Positions 33,920 through 45,135 of a DNA stretch of 64,000 bases are shown here, in pieces (positions within the stretch are counted from its first letter, which is position 1; each line of letters begins with the position of its first letter). The notes under the pieces were generated by a model. That model had not been told where the DNA came from and did no database searches. It saw only the letters and a list, made by a program, of their open reading frames with translations. The stretch comes from Loripinus fragilis (lineage: Eukaryota > Mollusca > Bivalvia > Lucinida > Lucinidae): assembly GCA_964019695.1 (NCBI GenBank), contig OZ026515.1, positions 36,534,994 to 36,598,993 on the forward strand, given 5' to 3'. Both the position numbers and the translations under genes were made by a program.

Positions 33920-34128
33920 GTCTGCTGTCAGTCACTGTATTGTTTATCTGGTATCTAGCAATCACTATATTTATGTTTTTTCGTATAGAATGTTGTGTCC
34001 CCTTTTGTCAGATGTATGTATTAAATTTGATCATACAGTTAAACTGGTATATGTTTCTGTTTCTGTTTCTGTTCGTTAAGAGACTTCTTTCAAACTTGAA
34101 CATTATGTCTTGGATATTAAAGCAAATA

Positions 34129-34374
34129 TTAACCCTTAAAGCGCCAAGCACAACAAAATTCGTCTGCTTTTGTCGTCTGCTGAAATGTTTAAGAAGTCTT
34201 TCCAACAAACAGTGTTGACTCAGATCAGACTGCTCCTATAGGAGCAGTCTGATCTGGGTCCACACTGTTTGTCTCTATACTTAACTTTGTTAAATAATGT
34301 TAGCAAAAATTTGCAGCAGACGACAAATGCAGACGGAATTTTCAGATGATTTTTGCTGGCGTTTTAAGGGTTAA
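34129..34374. mobile_element. piggyBac-type MITE, family A (CAGTCTGATC subgroup)
   Basis: TTAACCCTTAAAGCGCCAAG at the left and GGCGTTTTAAGGGTTAA at the right. The centre is the palindrome CAGATCAGACTGCTCC / GGAGCAGTCTGATCTG (34221-34257). It carries GTCGTCTGC motifs facing inward. It lies about 210 bp upstream of the NRF-6-like start codon. Confidence 0.85.
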
Positions 34375-34591
34375 ATTTCCCAGTTGGTGTGACTGTGATA
34401 AGAGCGAATTTTAACAGCACATGAAAACAAATCTGCATAGCGCTCCAGCAATGGGACCTCTGTAAATGACATATACCCATATGTGATGTCGCAATATGCG
34501 GCATCTCATCAGGATCTGTCTGCTTACATTTTCAAGTCATGTTCCTCTAACAGCTTATTTTGATAACTATACCATAGTTCTGGAGCCCCTT

Positions 34592-34828
34592 TTAGCCCTT
34601 AAGGCGCCAAGAAAAAATGCACCTGAAAATGTCGTCTGCTGAAGTCGTCTGCTGCAAATAATTGCCTAGCATTACTGACGAATTACGTATAGAAGCAAGC
34701 AGCGTGGACCCAGAACAATAGGAGCAGTCTGATCTGGGTCCACACTGTTTGCCATAGAGGCTTCTTTACAATTTCAGCAGAAGAGAAAAGCAGATTACTT
34801 TTGTTGCGATTTTCGCAGTAAGGGTTAA
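34592..34828. mobile_element. piggyBac-type MITE, family A (CAGTCTGATC subgroup)
   Basis: Ends TTAGCCCTTAAGGCGCCAAG and TTTTCGCAGTAAGGGTTAA. The interior, GGAGCAGTCTGATCTGGGTC, is shared with 34129-34374 and 44886-45135. One half of the central palindrome has decayed. Confidence 0.78.
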
Positions 34829-35058
34829 TATAAAGAAGAAAATGACTAGTCCAAGCAGATTGAATTATTCTATAAGAAATAAAGGGATTCAGAACACACT
34901 TTCCCGCGAATAAAATATATCATCCTAACCGATTACACTTAACAGTGATTATGAAATAAATCACATGAGCATTAGGTGTTATACTTATCACTCTGTTCAA
35001 ATAAACACATGTTCCGATATCTTAAAACATATATAAATAGCTTAAACAATATAAATAA

Positions 35059-35365
35059 TATACTTAAGTCCAACTACTGTCGTGCCAACCAAAATTGACA
35101 GTGACAAAGTATTTTGTTTTCAATTGTTTAGTAAAACACTAACGTTGACACATCAATTAAGCTAACGCGAATCGATAGATCACTTGTGTATCGATAGATC
35201 ACTTGTGTATTAATCCTATCCTGTGGTCTATCGAGTCTAATCCCTTATAACTTTGTAAACAAATCATGACGTAACTGTCACTCTTGGCTGGCAGGCCAAT
35301 AGCAATAACAAATATCATTTTTCCTCTTTTAATTGTTTTACAAGAAAGTATTAGGGCCAACCTCG
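35059..35365. repeat. Inverted-repeat element with internal 20-bp duplication
   Basis: TGTCGTGCCAACCAAAATTG (35078 on) is answered in inverted form by CACTCTTGGCTGGCAGG (35279-35295). A 20-bp phrase ATCGATAGATCACTTGTGTA is duplicated head to tail near 35170-35210. Its left end also appears at 56449-56500 in intron 1 of the second gene. Confidence 0.55.
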
Positions 35366-35404
35366 TGCCAGTGTTACTTATCGCATACATGCAAAAAAAA
35401 AAAA

Positions 35405-35530
35405 CAACAAAAAGTACATGGTTGACCAGGAAATGCCTTAATCACACACTGCAGACCAACCCAAGGCACCCCGTGGAAGAGACACAGAACATTAACACCC
35501 AATGCCATCAAGAAGACAATTAACCCATTA
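35405..35530 (-). repeat. Dispersed repeat, inverted partial copy of 18485-18780
   Basis: CACACACTGCAGACCAACCC and the following GGCACCCCGTGGAAGAGACACAGA match the reverse complement of the 18680-18760 region. Weak tandem units of about 55 bp with GAGTACATGT follow to 35715. No gene is seen. Confidence 0.55.
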
Positions 35531-35719
35531 AAGACCGGAAACCCCTACAACAGATCCACTGACTTAGTACGGACATGTATTATCTTGCTGGCTTTATAGT
35601 CATCATTGAGTACATGTACCATTACCATGTGGATTCATAATGACCCTTAAGTACATGTTCCATCACAAGGAGGCTTTGTTGTGACCCTTGAGTACATGTG
35701 CCATCGCTAGGAGGCTTTA

Positions 35720-37290
35720 AAGAAGCTGTTTTCAAAGCATGTTTACACAAACTGTGCACTTCAGTGACCTTTAATCCTGACCTAGGCAAATAATGCTTCC
35801 TTAAAGTTACGGACGACTTAAGTTAAGTAGTGAAATTTCAACATGTTACATGAAATGTTTAATAAATTGCCTGGATCGATGCAGTACCTATGGTCAAAGA
35901 TACCATTGTGATCTACAGAAAAAAATGAAACTATTTTGATTTTAATTAGTTCGAAACATTAGTTTTTACATCCTAAAAAGCAATACTTAACTTAAGTCTT
36001 CCTTAACTTTAAGGAGGCATTGTATGTTTGAGCCCTGGCATGTAGTTACACTAACACTATCACTATGCATTACTTCCTAACCAGTCACATGCAGTTTTAT
36101 TGTTTGCTGCTGATTGACTTTTTCGGAAATCCGGTTATGCGCACTGCAGATTAGTTGTCTGACATTGCTAAAAATATGCGGATGATAACGCAACACGGCT
36201 GCCTGTGTTGAATAAATGCAGAAACTTTGATTTGGGACGATATATTGTAGGATCCGCTAAGGCCAAAAAAAAATTATGTGTGTTTACGGTTTGCCGATCG
36301 ACCCTGTTTTATAGCTGCCGACTGTACCATTTTTTCTCCGAAAATAAAAAAAACAAACGAGTACGTTGTCCGGCCCTGCTCGATAGTCCTTCGAAAACTT
36401 GAAAATTTTCAATATTGATTGTTCCAGTTTATAAATTGACCTACCTGGTTGTTGAAGTGTGTATTTCACACTCACCCCTTATTAAAACTCCAATTAGCAT
36501 TATTTTAAAACAGTAATACTCGGAGATCAACTAAACTAATATATTCCCGTAAACACAAAACTTGACACGGTATTTTCTGTCAAATCGACTATTTGACTGC
36601 TAGCGGCTAATTTTGTCGTCGCAAACAGTTTGAACCAAGATTAGAACGTCAGGGCTGATCTGGGTCCAAGCTTTTTGAGACGCCGATGTTATCCTGAAAG
36701 GTTATTTTGATAAAAGTAATGCAGAAAAATATCTGCAGAGCCGAAATATTATTCTCCCTTTGAAGTTTTTGAGTCATCTTTAAGTACCAACAATGAATGA
36801 AACCGCAACTCGGCTGGTCTGGTCATTGAAAGTTGCAGCATGTATATTTCTGATGCAACTCACTGATTTACCCTTTACCTGCTAGTAGCTCTTTGCATGC
36901 TGGATAATAAGTTTGCATCAGCCAGAAATCAAGGACTCTCTATTTAGTTGGTATAGAAAGTCCCTGGCGGATATTTAGTTTATTTACCTTTAATAAGCAT
37001 GCAATAAACCATCATGTCGGTCTTGCATAATACATGTATGTATTGATTTTCAGTCTGATTGTGTATTAAAGACGTGTCCGGTCATGTCAAATTACGTAAT
37101 GCTGAATTTCTCAGGTCAGCTCGATACAGAGCTTCAGATAAGTTGGGAAAAGCAAGATAATTTTTTGTGTATTTGAAATGTATTTACAATCTTGAAATCG
37201 GTTGGACCCAAATGTGGCCCAACATAGTGTAGGTCCTGATTTAGATCCAAACTGTTTGACACTCTGATAGTGTAGCTTGGAGATTTTTTT
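35720..37290. other. Intergenic stretch, nothing recognised
   Basis: No exon-like frame, RNA gene or bounded repeat. GGGCTGATCTGGGTCCAAGC (36651-36670) looks like a remnant of the CAGTCTGATC-type MITE centre. Confidence 0.45.
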
Positions 37291-37623
37291 ATATTTTTAT
37301 TAAGGCAGTGGCTAGAGGTACGGATCCGTACCCCTAGCCTGGGAGGCTAGGGATACGGATCCGTACCCCTAGCCTTGGAGGCTAGAGGTACGGATCCGTA
37401 CCCCTAGTATATTCTACCATGTCAGGCTACAGGTACAGACATATAAACCTGATGAGAAATTCTTAATTATCATGAAGATAAGTGTTAGAAAATACCTTGT
37501 TGTTGTGTTATGAAATACCCGTCCAGTAAGTCGCCATTTGCAATGTGGGATAACTCTGTATAGTAAATATAAAAACGAGACACGAATTCGGAATTGGGAC
37601 AAGTGGTGCGGGATTTATGTTGT

Positions 37624-37630
37624 GTTTTTG

Positions 37631-37697
<67 letters not shown>
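37624..37697 (+). repeat. (TTA)n microsatellite in the left arm
   Basis: About 24 uninterrupted TTA units. The mirrored TAA run at 39042-39107 occupies the same place in the right arm, so the microsatellite belongs to the arm itself. Confidence 0.95.
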
Positions 37698-37698
<1 letters not shown>

Positions 37699-38794
37699 GA
37701 ATCAAATTAAAACTTGTTATTCATGATTTGTTTTTGCTGTTTTCAATTTCGGTTTGTGTCATTAGCGAGGGTGCGAACAACATTCTGTGATTAATTAGTC
37801 GGCGTAACGCACCACAAAAAACATCTTTAAACTTAAAAGAACAAATTACAATGATTGGCTGATTGTTTTAATGTCCAACCACAAAGACATCAGAAAAACT
37901 TAAGAACTTACTTAATTAGCCTAATCCGTACAAACAGTATCTAGACCTATAATTATGCCTATAATAATAACTTTTTGATGTAACCGCCTAATTTACGCTA
38001 ACACCAAGAAAATTATGTTCAGTCTCACTTTGTCAGAATGGCTCAAATGCTGAACATAGGGAAAAAGTTTGAGGACTTTTCCTCTTTAGAATTCGAAATT
38101 GCCATCTAAAAACTTAATGAACGTCTGAAGTATTATGAGATATCATTTCATTGTATACGCGGTGGCAAGAACTTTAAATCCAAGAGTACAGGAATGAGAG
38201 AACAGAGGTAATCTATTTATCTTTTCGTTTTGCAGGTCGAGACAAGTAAACCCAGCCAGCACACTATGTCGGACCCACATCGGTCCGCCCACAAAATGCC
38301 ATTCAAATGGCATTTCGCTGGCGGGCCAACCCTGGCCCGCTTTTTATGTTTAGTTTAGATATAATGCGTAAATCAACTATTATATTTTCAGATAAACATA
38401 TTTGGTGCTCAAAAGAGTCTTCACGATGAGACGGCTCTTTTGAGCACCAAAAACTTACGTTAAAACTGATGGAAAATACAATTTTACACACCACCCGTCC
38501 GTCTGTCCGTTGGTCAGTCAGTACAATTTTATTATGTGTTTTCATGCTTAGAAGTAACATAAGTACCTTAAGGATCTAAAAATATTAAGTTTGCCCATAC
38601 GTCTAAAGGTCCTACGAATAAATCCAGGCAGCACACAATGTCAGACCAATATCGGTCCGTTTAGTGGGATATAATATAATGCGTAGATCAATTATTCTCC
38701 AGTCATTTCAGACATTATAGTTGGCGCTAAAAAAAGTCTTCTCGATGAGACGGTTCTTTTGAGCACCAAAATCAACGTTAATTTAGAAAATACA

Positions 38795-38796
<2 letters not shown>

Positions 38797-38890
<94 letters not shown>
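38797..38890 (+). repeat. (CTAT)n followed by (CT)n microsatellite
   Basis: Eight or so CTAT units run directly into about 30 CT units, ending at 38890. It lies in the core of the fold-back element. Confidence 0.95.
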
Positions 38891-38892
<2 letters not shown>

Positions 38893-39040
38893 TCTTCTTC
38901 AATTATTGATACTATCACAAAAAGTTAAGAAAGTGGTTTGGGATGGTTTAGAGGTGGTTTGGGATGTTTCCACGGGCCCTGACAGGTCGTATCATTTCAC
39001 AACAAAAACAAAATTCCTTTAGAGGTTAATCTTCCTTTTA

Positions 39041-39041
<1 letters not shown>

Positions 39042-39107
<66 letters not shown>
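39042..39107 (+). repeat. (TAA)n microsatellite in the right arm
   Basis: About 22 TAA units, the inverted counterpart of 37624-37697. Confidence 0.95.
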
Positions 39108-39111
<4 letters not shown>

Positions 39112-39890
39112 TTATAACAACACAACATAAATCCCGCACCACTTGCCCCATTTCCGAATTTGTGTTTCGTTTTTATATTTACTATACAGAGTTATCCCGC
39201 ATTGCAAATGGCGACTTACTGGATTGGTATTTCATAACACAACAACAAGGTATTTTCGAACACTTATAATCATGATAACTTCTCATCAGGGTTATATGTC
39301 TGTACCTGTAGCCTGACATGGTAGAATATACTAGGGGTACGGATCCATACCTCTAGCCTCCCAGGCTAGGGGTACGGATCCGTATCCCTAGCCTCCCAGG
39401 CTAGGGGTACGGATCCGTACCTCTAGCCACTGCCTTTTATTAAAGTCAGCAGATGACAAAAATTCAGCATATAAAAGAGTTGGGCAGGATTATTTAAGGA
39501 GAATTATAACAGTACTTTTCTGCTTTAACTCATATCTAGCACATCTATCACCTCTCCCTGATTTCTCATTCTATGGAAAGGACTTCTCCCTAAAGTTGAT
39601 GGCCAGCTTGGTCCCTGATTATAAGGTCACCATAATTTTAACAATGAACTACTATTTTTATGGTATATTCTAAATGGATCTTACTAACCCCTTGTCTCCA
39701 AGTGGTGACTTCTGACACCTGATAACCTTCGCAAACAGTTTGGATCCAGATCAGGACCCACAGACCTTGACCCTGAACTGAGTCTGAACCATTTGACACC
39801 CTAATAGCGTTCCTGAAAGTTTTTTTTAATGAATTGTAGGAACTGTTTTTGGAAGCTTTAATAGAGTATAGATTGTGTTTATGTGTGCGT

Positions 39891-40050
39891 AGGGGGGGGG
39901 GGGGGGGGGTTCGTCCGGGACAGTTTATGTCTATGTTGTAAAATTCATGGGGGGGATTATGTCCACGTATACAAATTTGAGCAGGGGGGGGGGGGGGGGG
40001 GGTTGTTCGGGGGATATTGTCCTACACTGAGCCACTGCGCTCTCAAACAT
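39891..40050 (+). repeat. Poly-G tracts and SINE head fragment
   Basis: Two long G runs (about 39892-39909 and 39985-40002) flank a short unique segment; CACTGAGCCACTGCGCTCTC near 40026-40046 is the inverted head of the tRNA-derived SINE. Read-length errors in the G runs are likely. Confidence 0.6.
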
Positions 40051-40530
40051 TTTAATTATCCTCATCGGGAGAGCATGCGGTACTTGAATGTTTTTACAAC
40101 TCATAGATGTGTAGCTAGATGCGTAACTGGTCTATCACAAGCTTAAAATTCTGATGTCATTTGTATTAAAAACAATAAAACAAAGTTCGAAGTTTGAGAT
40201 TTTTTTTATTTTCATTCCGACTGGAAGTTTTTGAGCGTTTTATTTTTATTTCCACCTCCTAGCCTATGTTGAGCAAGAATTATCCAGAGAACCAGAAAAA
40301 AATGGCCTAACCCTTACACACAATTTACGATCTAGATATTGAAATTTTATTATAATTTTCTTAAATTTCAGAGAGATTTAGCCTTGGCATTTTCAAATGT
40401 GTATCATATGCAAGCGGACATTCCACGTGATATTGTGATTTCCTAGCCAGCAAAACAAACAAATACTGTCTGTTGCAAATTTTGTGGAGTTTTAACAAGG
40501 ATGAACAGTATGAATAAAGGTTATTATGCA

Positions 40531-41010
40531 CGCGCGGATCCAGAGGGGGGGGGATAGGAAATCACAAGTTATATATGGGTTCCTATAGAAATTAACATTT
40601 GAACCCCCCTCCCCGTTCCTGGAAAAAGTTGGACCCCCTGGAAAATGATAGACCCTCTCTGAAATAAAACCATTGGAAACCCTCTGTTAATAGGTTGTAG
40701 ACTACACAAAACAAACCTGGGAGCGCAGTGGCTCAGTGGTAGAGTGCTTGACTCGAGACCGAAAGGCCGCGGGTTCGAGCCTCACCGGCGTCACTGCGTT
40801 GTGGTCCTTGAGCAAGACACATTTATCCTAGCTTAGTACTGGTTCAACCCAGGAAGAACCGTCCCTGCATAACTGAAAGATTGTTGATGGGACGTAAAGA
40901 ATCAAATCAATCAATCAATCAAACACAAAACAAACCAAAAAACGCTGTCAAGTCTGTATTCTTGCCGTCGGGTATGGACCCCTCCCTGATAAGAATTCCT
41001 TGATCCGCAC
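40531..41010. repeat. GCGCGGATCCAG repeat, third copy, with SINE inside
   Basis: The left end is GCGCGGATCCAGAGGGGG and the right end TTCCTTGATCCGCACATG. The inner phrases GGGTTCCTATAGAAATTAAC and GAAATAAAACCATTGG match 7504-7700. A SINE at 40718-40922 splits it, so it is the older of the two. Confidence 0.75.
40718..40922 (+). mobile_element. Full-length tRNA-derived SINE with 14-bp target duplication
   Basis: Begins TGGGAGCGCAGTGGCTCAG. The A box TGGCTCAGTGG and B box GGTTCGAGCC are both intact, so an internal Pol III promoter is plausible. The body follows (CCTTGAGCAAGACACA, GTACTGGTTCAACCCAGG), then a tail ending in AATC repeats. Identical ACACAAAACAAACC at 40704-40717 and 40923-40936 is the target duplication, proving the exact boundaries. 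The acceptor stem does not pair, so this is not a tRNA gene. Mobilisation would need a partner LINE, not identified. Confidence 0.93.
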
Positions 41011-41446
41011 ATGTTATGTATACTTTTACTGGCCCTAGTCCTGAAACATTGATATATCTTCACATTCAATTCGTACTGATTAAAATGGTATTTTCAGCTA
41101 CCGTTTTTGTTATACATGTAACTTTTATGTAGACTGGCCCCAGTCCTGAAAAATCGATATATCAGAGAAATCCTCATACTCTAACAAAATTACTGTACCT
41201 TCTAAGGCTGCCAGGAAGTGTCATTTAAATGAAAACGCAAACTGAATATGAAAAAATGTTCTGCTATATAAATGTTTCAGGATAGCAACACTGGCCCCAG
41301 ACCCGTTTGTCTAATTTTGATAGAGGATTTCTGTCCGAAATTCCATTGAATTTGAAACAGAGGTTCAGGAGGAGATTTCTATTTTAAGCTTTGCAGGCCA
41401 TTTTGTTCAGTCATGGGGAAAAGTATGTGAAATTTTGAAACGATTT

Positions 41447-41700
41447 TAAGCCCTCCAGTGCTTTTCTTACTGACGTTCCAAAGCAGTACTTCTTTTGTGG
41501 ATTTGGGTTTGTCTTGACATATTGTCGAGCCTGTGTCTTGCAGTTTTGTGGTCACCTGATTGGAAAGGGATGATCTCTTGCCTCTCCCATGTGTGATGTT
41601 TTCTTGTTTTTCATCACTTTCCCATTCGATGTCCTGGTTCAGGTGTGGTACTTGATTGTATCGATTCCTGATCTTTGCATTCTTCCTCACTTTGGCAGAG
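41447..41700 (+). repeat. Dispersed repeat family D copy
   Basis: AAGCCCTCCAGTGCTTTTCT at the start, TGGTCACCTGATTGGAAAGG in the middle and GTATCGATTCCTGATCTTTG at the end match 17530-17925. The minus-strand frame across it is a by-product of the repeat. Confidence 0.75.
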
Positions 41701-41877
41701 GGCATTATTAGGAACATTTTGTGAAATTATTTCTATTTCATTGGAATTATTTTGAATTTTCATATTTCTGATCTCGAGCACTTCTTAGGATGCACATTCA
41801 TGACCCGGTTTGTGCAGTCTAGCTCTTATATTCATATAAATGTTTTAATCTTTTTTCTTCCCAATCATTTTTTTCTC

Positions 41878-42032
41878 AATAAGATCAGACTGTCCCATGA
41901 ATTGAATCAGTACCAAGCAGAGGATTAAGTGGAAAGCACACAACACAGTAGGAGTATCTCCGGTGATGCTCTAATCACCAACCCCATTATCTCAAGTTTA
42001 TCATTCTTACAATGAGCCGCTGTACTCCCCTG
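41878..42032 (-). mobile_element. tRNA-derived SINE, diverged
   Basis: On the minus strand the head reads GGGGAGTACAGCGGCTCATT, followed by a B-box-like region and CATCACCGGAGATACTCCTA, then TTAATCCTCTGCTTGGTACT. The order matches 40718-40922, but with many substitutions. Confidence 0.65.
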
Positions 42033-42079
42033 ATTTAATATTGAATAACAACAAAAGTAGTGCGAAATGGCCAAGAACT

Positions 42080-43860
42080 ATTCTAGAAAAGTTCTAGAAT
42101 TTTCTAGAACTATGGTCAAGAACTGCTCTGAAACTGTTCTAGATATGTTCTAGAATGTTTATGGGACAGATGTAGAACGTTAAATGGGACAAATTTGTTC
42201 TACAATTAATCTAGCCAAGGTCTAAAGATTTGTTCAGGTGAAGTTCCAGAAAAATTGTAAAGATATTTCCTAGAACTGTTATAGAACACTTCAAATTTGT
42301 TCTAGAACAGTTCTGGAACAAATCTTTAGAACTTTTATGTAGAACATCCCTCAAAAAATGCCCCATTTAACGTTTTAAATATGTCTCTGAATTTTTCTAG
42401 ATTATTTTTAAAATGGTTCAAGAACAATTCCAGAAATGTTATAATGGTTTGTTCTAGAACTGTTCTAGAATTAACCGTGGTCTGTTCTATAACTGATCTA
42501 GAACAAACCATTATTATTATTCTGGAACAATTGTAGAACACCCCTCAAAAAATGTCCCATTCAACGTTCTATAAATGTCTCTGAATTATTCTAGAACATT
42601 TTAAGAATGGTTCCAGAACAATTTTAGAAATGTTCTAATAGTTTGTTGAAGAACTGTTCTAGAAGAAACCTTGGTTTGTTCTAGAACTGTTCCAGAACAA
42701 GCCTTTAGAAACTTTCTGGAACAATTGTAGAACACCTCTCCCAAAGATGTCCCATAAAGGGTTCAATAAATGTCTCTGAATTATTCTAGTAGATATTTCA
42801 AATGGCCATGGTCAGGAATGTCATTGAGCAGAAGGCACATTTCCCTAGCCCTAGTAGATCATTTGGAATTATGATTCTGTGAGATGCCACTTTATTATAT
42901 CTGAAATACTGTTAACAAATTTGGTTTAAACCCCAAAAAACTAATACCAAAGTGTATTTCATGCTCATGCAGGTGACTCAATACAAATAAATAAACATCA
43001 AATGAGGAATAGTTATTATTGAAAAAAAAAACATAACAGAGGCCCTACGTTGGCCTGAATGTTGTCAGATGTCGCCACCCTGTTACCCCACCCATTTCAA
43101 AACACTGCCATGCATTTCAGCTTGGAAGGCCGCAGTAACAATTAACATTAAAAACTGTGTCTCAGGCCTACTCACTGTCTCCGACAATATACTACTATCA
43201 TGTTTGCCATCTAAAAGTTGCTAAACAAATATTTTGGAAGAGCCTCCATATTATCCCTCCAATTCTGGCAGCCGTGTTTTCCCATCATCCATCTGGCTAT
43301 GACATGCTTGTTCTAGAAATTTTCTAAAATGTTCTAAAAATGTTCGAGAACTTTTGAGAACATTTCTAGAACTTGTTGGTTCTACAAAAATACTAAATAA
43401 GTTCTAGAACTTAATTTGAATAGTAAATGGAAAACAATTCTTTAACTTATCTTCCCTTTGAGAAGTTCAAAAATGTTCTAGAATTATCAGTATATTTTTA
43501 CAATTAACTAGTTCCAAAAAGTAAGACAAATGTTCTAGAACTTTATTTGAATAATTTTCAAAAGTTTCTTTCAACTTATTTTGTTCTTGAAAAGTTCTGA
43601 AATTGCCTAAATTATTATTAAATCATTTGTAGAACTTATTGGTTCTTGATTTGTTCTTAAATGTTCTAGACTATTTCAAGAACAGTTTTAGAATAAAACA
43701 AGTTTTAGAAGGTGTTTGATTTGTTCTAGAACATATTCTAGAACAGTTGTAGAACAAGAGTTCTAGAACAAGCATGTTTACCTGGTTAAGAACAGTTCTA
43801 GAACAGTTCTAAGTGTTCTAGAACAGTTCTACTACTAGAACACCTCCAATTTTTAGAGCA
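42080..43860. repeat. TTCTAGAA palindrome-rich degenerate minisatellite
   Basis: Two zones (about 42080-42790 and 43310-43860) contain dozens of copies or near copies of GTTCTAGAAC, often spaced by a few bases as in GTTCTAGAACAGTTCTAGAA. Longer repeats such as CCTCAAAAAATG(T/C)CCCAT occur at 42350, 42543 and, diverged, 42740, showing duplication of roughly 190-bp units. The middle (42800-43300) lacks the motif and shows no gene. Each TTCTAGAA also fits the TTCnnGAA half of a heat-shock element; function is speculative. Confidence 0.8.
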
Positions 43861-44645
43861 AAATTTTGCAGGGGATAGTCTACACAGATACCTGCTCTGA
43901 TCTGAGCGGTGAAGTTTCAATGTGATTATTGTATGTTTGAAGCTTGTGATAAGGATTCCTAGACTGGTATCAGACCAGTAAATAGAGTAATAGTAAAATA
44001 TAAAGCATTCGCCTAATCAAACACTACCTCTGTGTGCCAGTTTACACTGAATGTGTATTTTGGTCAATGGGAGTTACAGAGCTTTCGGTAAGCATAACCT
44101 GAAGCCCCAGCATAGGGGTCATAATCGCTCCGATATGATAAGAACGCATGCGTAATTATTAAACAAAAAAGTGAATCTAAATGTAAATTTTGACTCGGAC
44201 AATTCAAAGATTGGATGAGACTAATTAGTAGCATGTGTACAGTTACTCAGAAGGTTACAGTTATTTTAAATCGAATAGCTACTTAATGTTTTACTGACAT
44301 TGAACAGAAAACTGATACTTCACCCATCTTTCAATTTTATGTGTAACTTAATGTACTTATCTCACTTTTGAGGTTAAAATTTATCAAAACTTGAATACTG
44401 CATCTTGGGTGGTTTCCTAGGAATTAATAAGGCAGTAATTCATGAGGAAAACTGGGCAAACCATCCTTTTAAAAGGAAACTTTATATAATTTTTATTTTA
44501 TTATGTTTGTATTAGTAGATTGGTATGCCACCCATTAACATTTACATACTTTTATTTTGCGAAATTCGCACTCAAGTGACCTTTAACCTTGCATGGACAT
44601 ATGCTCAGTTATTGTCCAGGCAATGTAATACATTCAACAAGTATC

Positions 44646-44860
44646 TTAACATTTAAAGCGCCACCTATAATTTGGAGCAGACGACAATTTCGAATTTTGC
44701 CGCTTTTTCAAAAATAACCAATAAGGCATGATATTTCATGAGAACCGTCTGCTGGCAGACGATTCTCATGTAATATCATACCTTATTTTTGTCGAAAATC
44801 GGGAAAAATGTCACAAAATTTGTCGTCTGCTGCAGTCGTGATTTGCGCTTTAAGGGTTAA
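44646..44860. mobile_element. piggyBac-type MITE, family A (hairpin subgroup)
   Basis: Ends TTAACATTTAAAGCGCC and GCGCTTTAAGGGTTAA; the centre GAACCGTCTGC / GCAGACGATTC is the same hairpin as 14491-14705. It is separated by only 25 bp from the next MITE. Confidence 0.82.
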
Positions 44861-44885
44861 GTACATCTTGGATATTGTCAGTGAA

Positions 44886-45135
44886 TTAACCCTTAATGCG
44901 CCAATCACAACAAAAGTCGTCTGCTTTTCTCGTCTGCTGAAATGTTTAAGAAGCCTCTATGGCAAACATTGTGGGCCCAGATCAGACTGCTCCTACAGGA
45001 GCAGTCTGTTCTGGGTCCACACTGTTTGCTTCTATACTTGATTCATCAGTAATGCTAGGCAATTATTTGCAGCAGACGACTTCAGCAGACGACATTTTCA
45101 GAGGCATTTTTTTTTCTTGGCGCATTAAGGGTTAA
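44886..45135. mobile_element. piggyBac-type MITE, family A (CAGTCTGATC subgroup)
   Basis: TTAACCCTTAATGCGCCAAT on the left, GGCGCATTAAGGGTTAA on the right, and a central palindrome CAGATCAGACTGCTCC / GGAGCAGTCTGTTCTG. Perfectly typical of 34129-34374. Confidence 0.88.

Larger units (their letters stand above)
37304..39434. mobile_element. Fold-back element with 390-bp inverted arms and 9-bp target duplication (Mutator-like)
   Basis: The outermost ends GGCAGTGGC (37304) and GCCACTGCC (to 39434) are flanked by identical TTTTATTAA (37295-37303 and 39435-39443), a perfect 9-bp target-site duplication. The arms (37304-37697 and about 39042-39434) are reverse complements over some 390 bp. Each has, near its tip, three roughly 34-bp units with the palindrome GTACGGATCCGTAC, then a shared unique segment (AAATGGCGACTTACTGGA type), then a TTA/TAA microsatellite. 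The core has no transposase frame; it holds two diverged copies of a segment with GAGACGGCTCTTTTGAGCACC (38230-38460 and 38630-38790) and a CTAT/CT microsatellite. A 9-bp duplication and long arms with subterminal tandem repeats fit a non-autonomous Mutator-superfamily element; the superfamily is inferred, the structure is seen. Confidence 0.88.

Noticed and set aside
33351..34079. 242-residue plus-strand open frame
   Set aside because: It lies opposite exon 1 of the NRF-6-like gene and runs into repeat sequence; the minus-strand protein has family motifs and a signal peptide, and this one has none.
37538..37726. Frame with a long leucine run
   Set aside because: Translation of the TTA microsatellite in the arm of the fold-back element.
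38759..39022. Frame with IYLS and LSLS repeats
   Set aside because: Translation of CTAT and CT microsatellites.
40718..40800. A functional tRNA gene
   Set aside because: The A and B boxes are good but the acceptor stem does not pair, and the unit continues into a SINE body with a target duplication.
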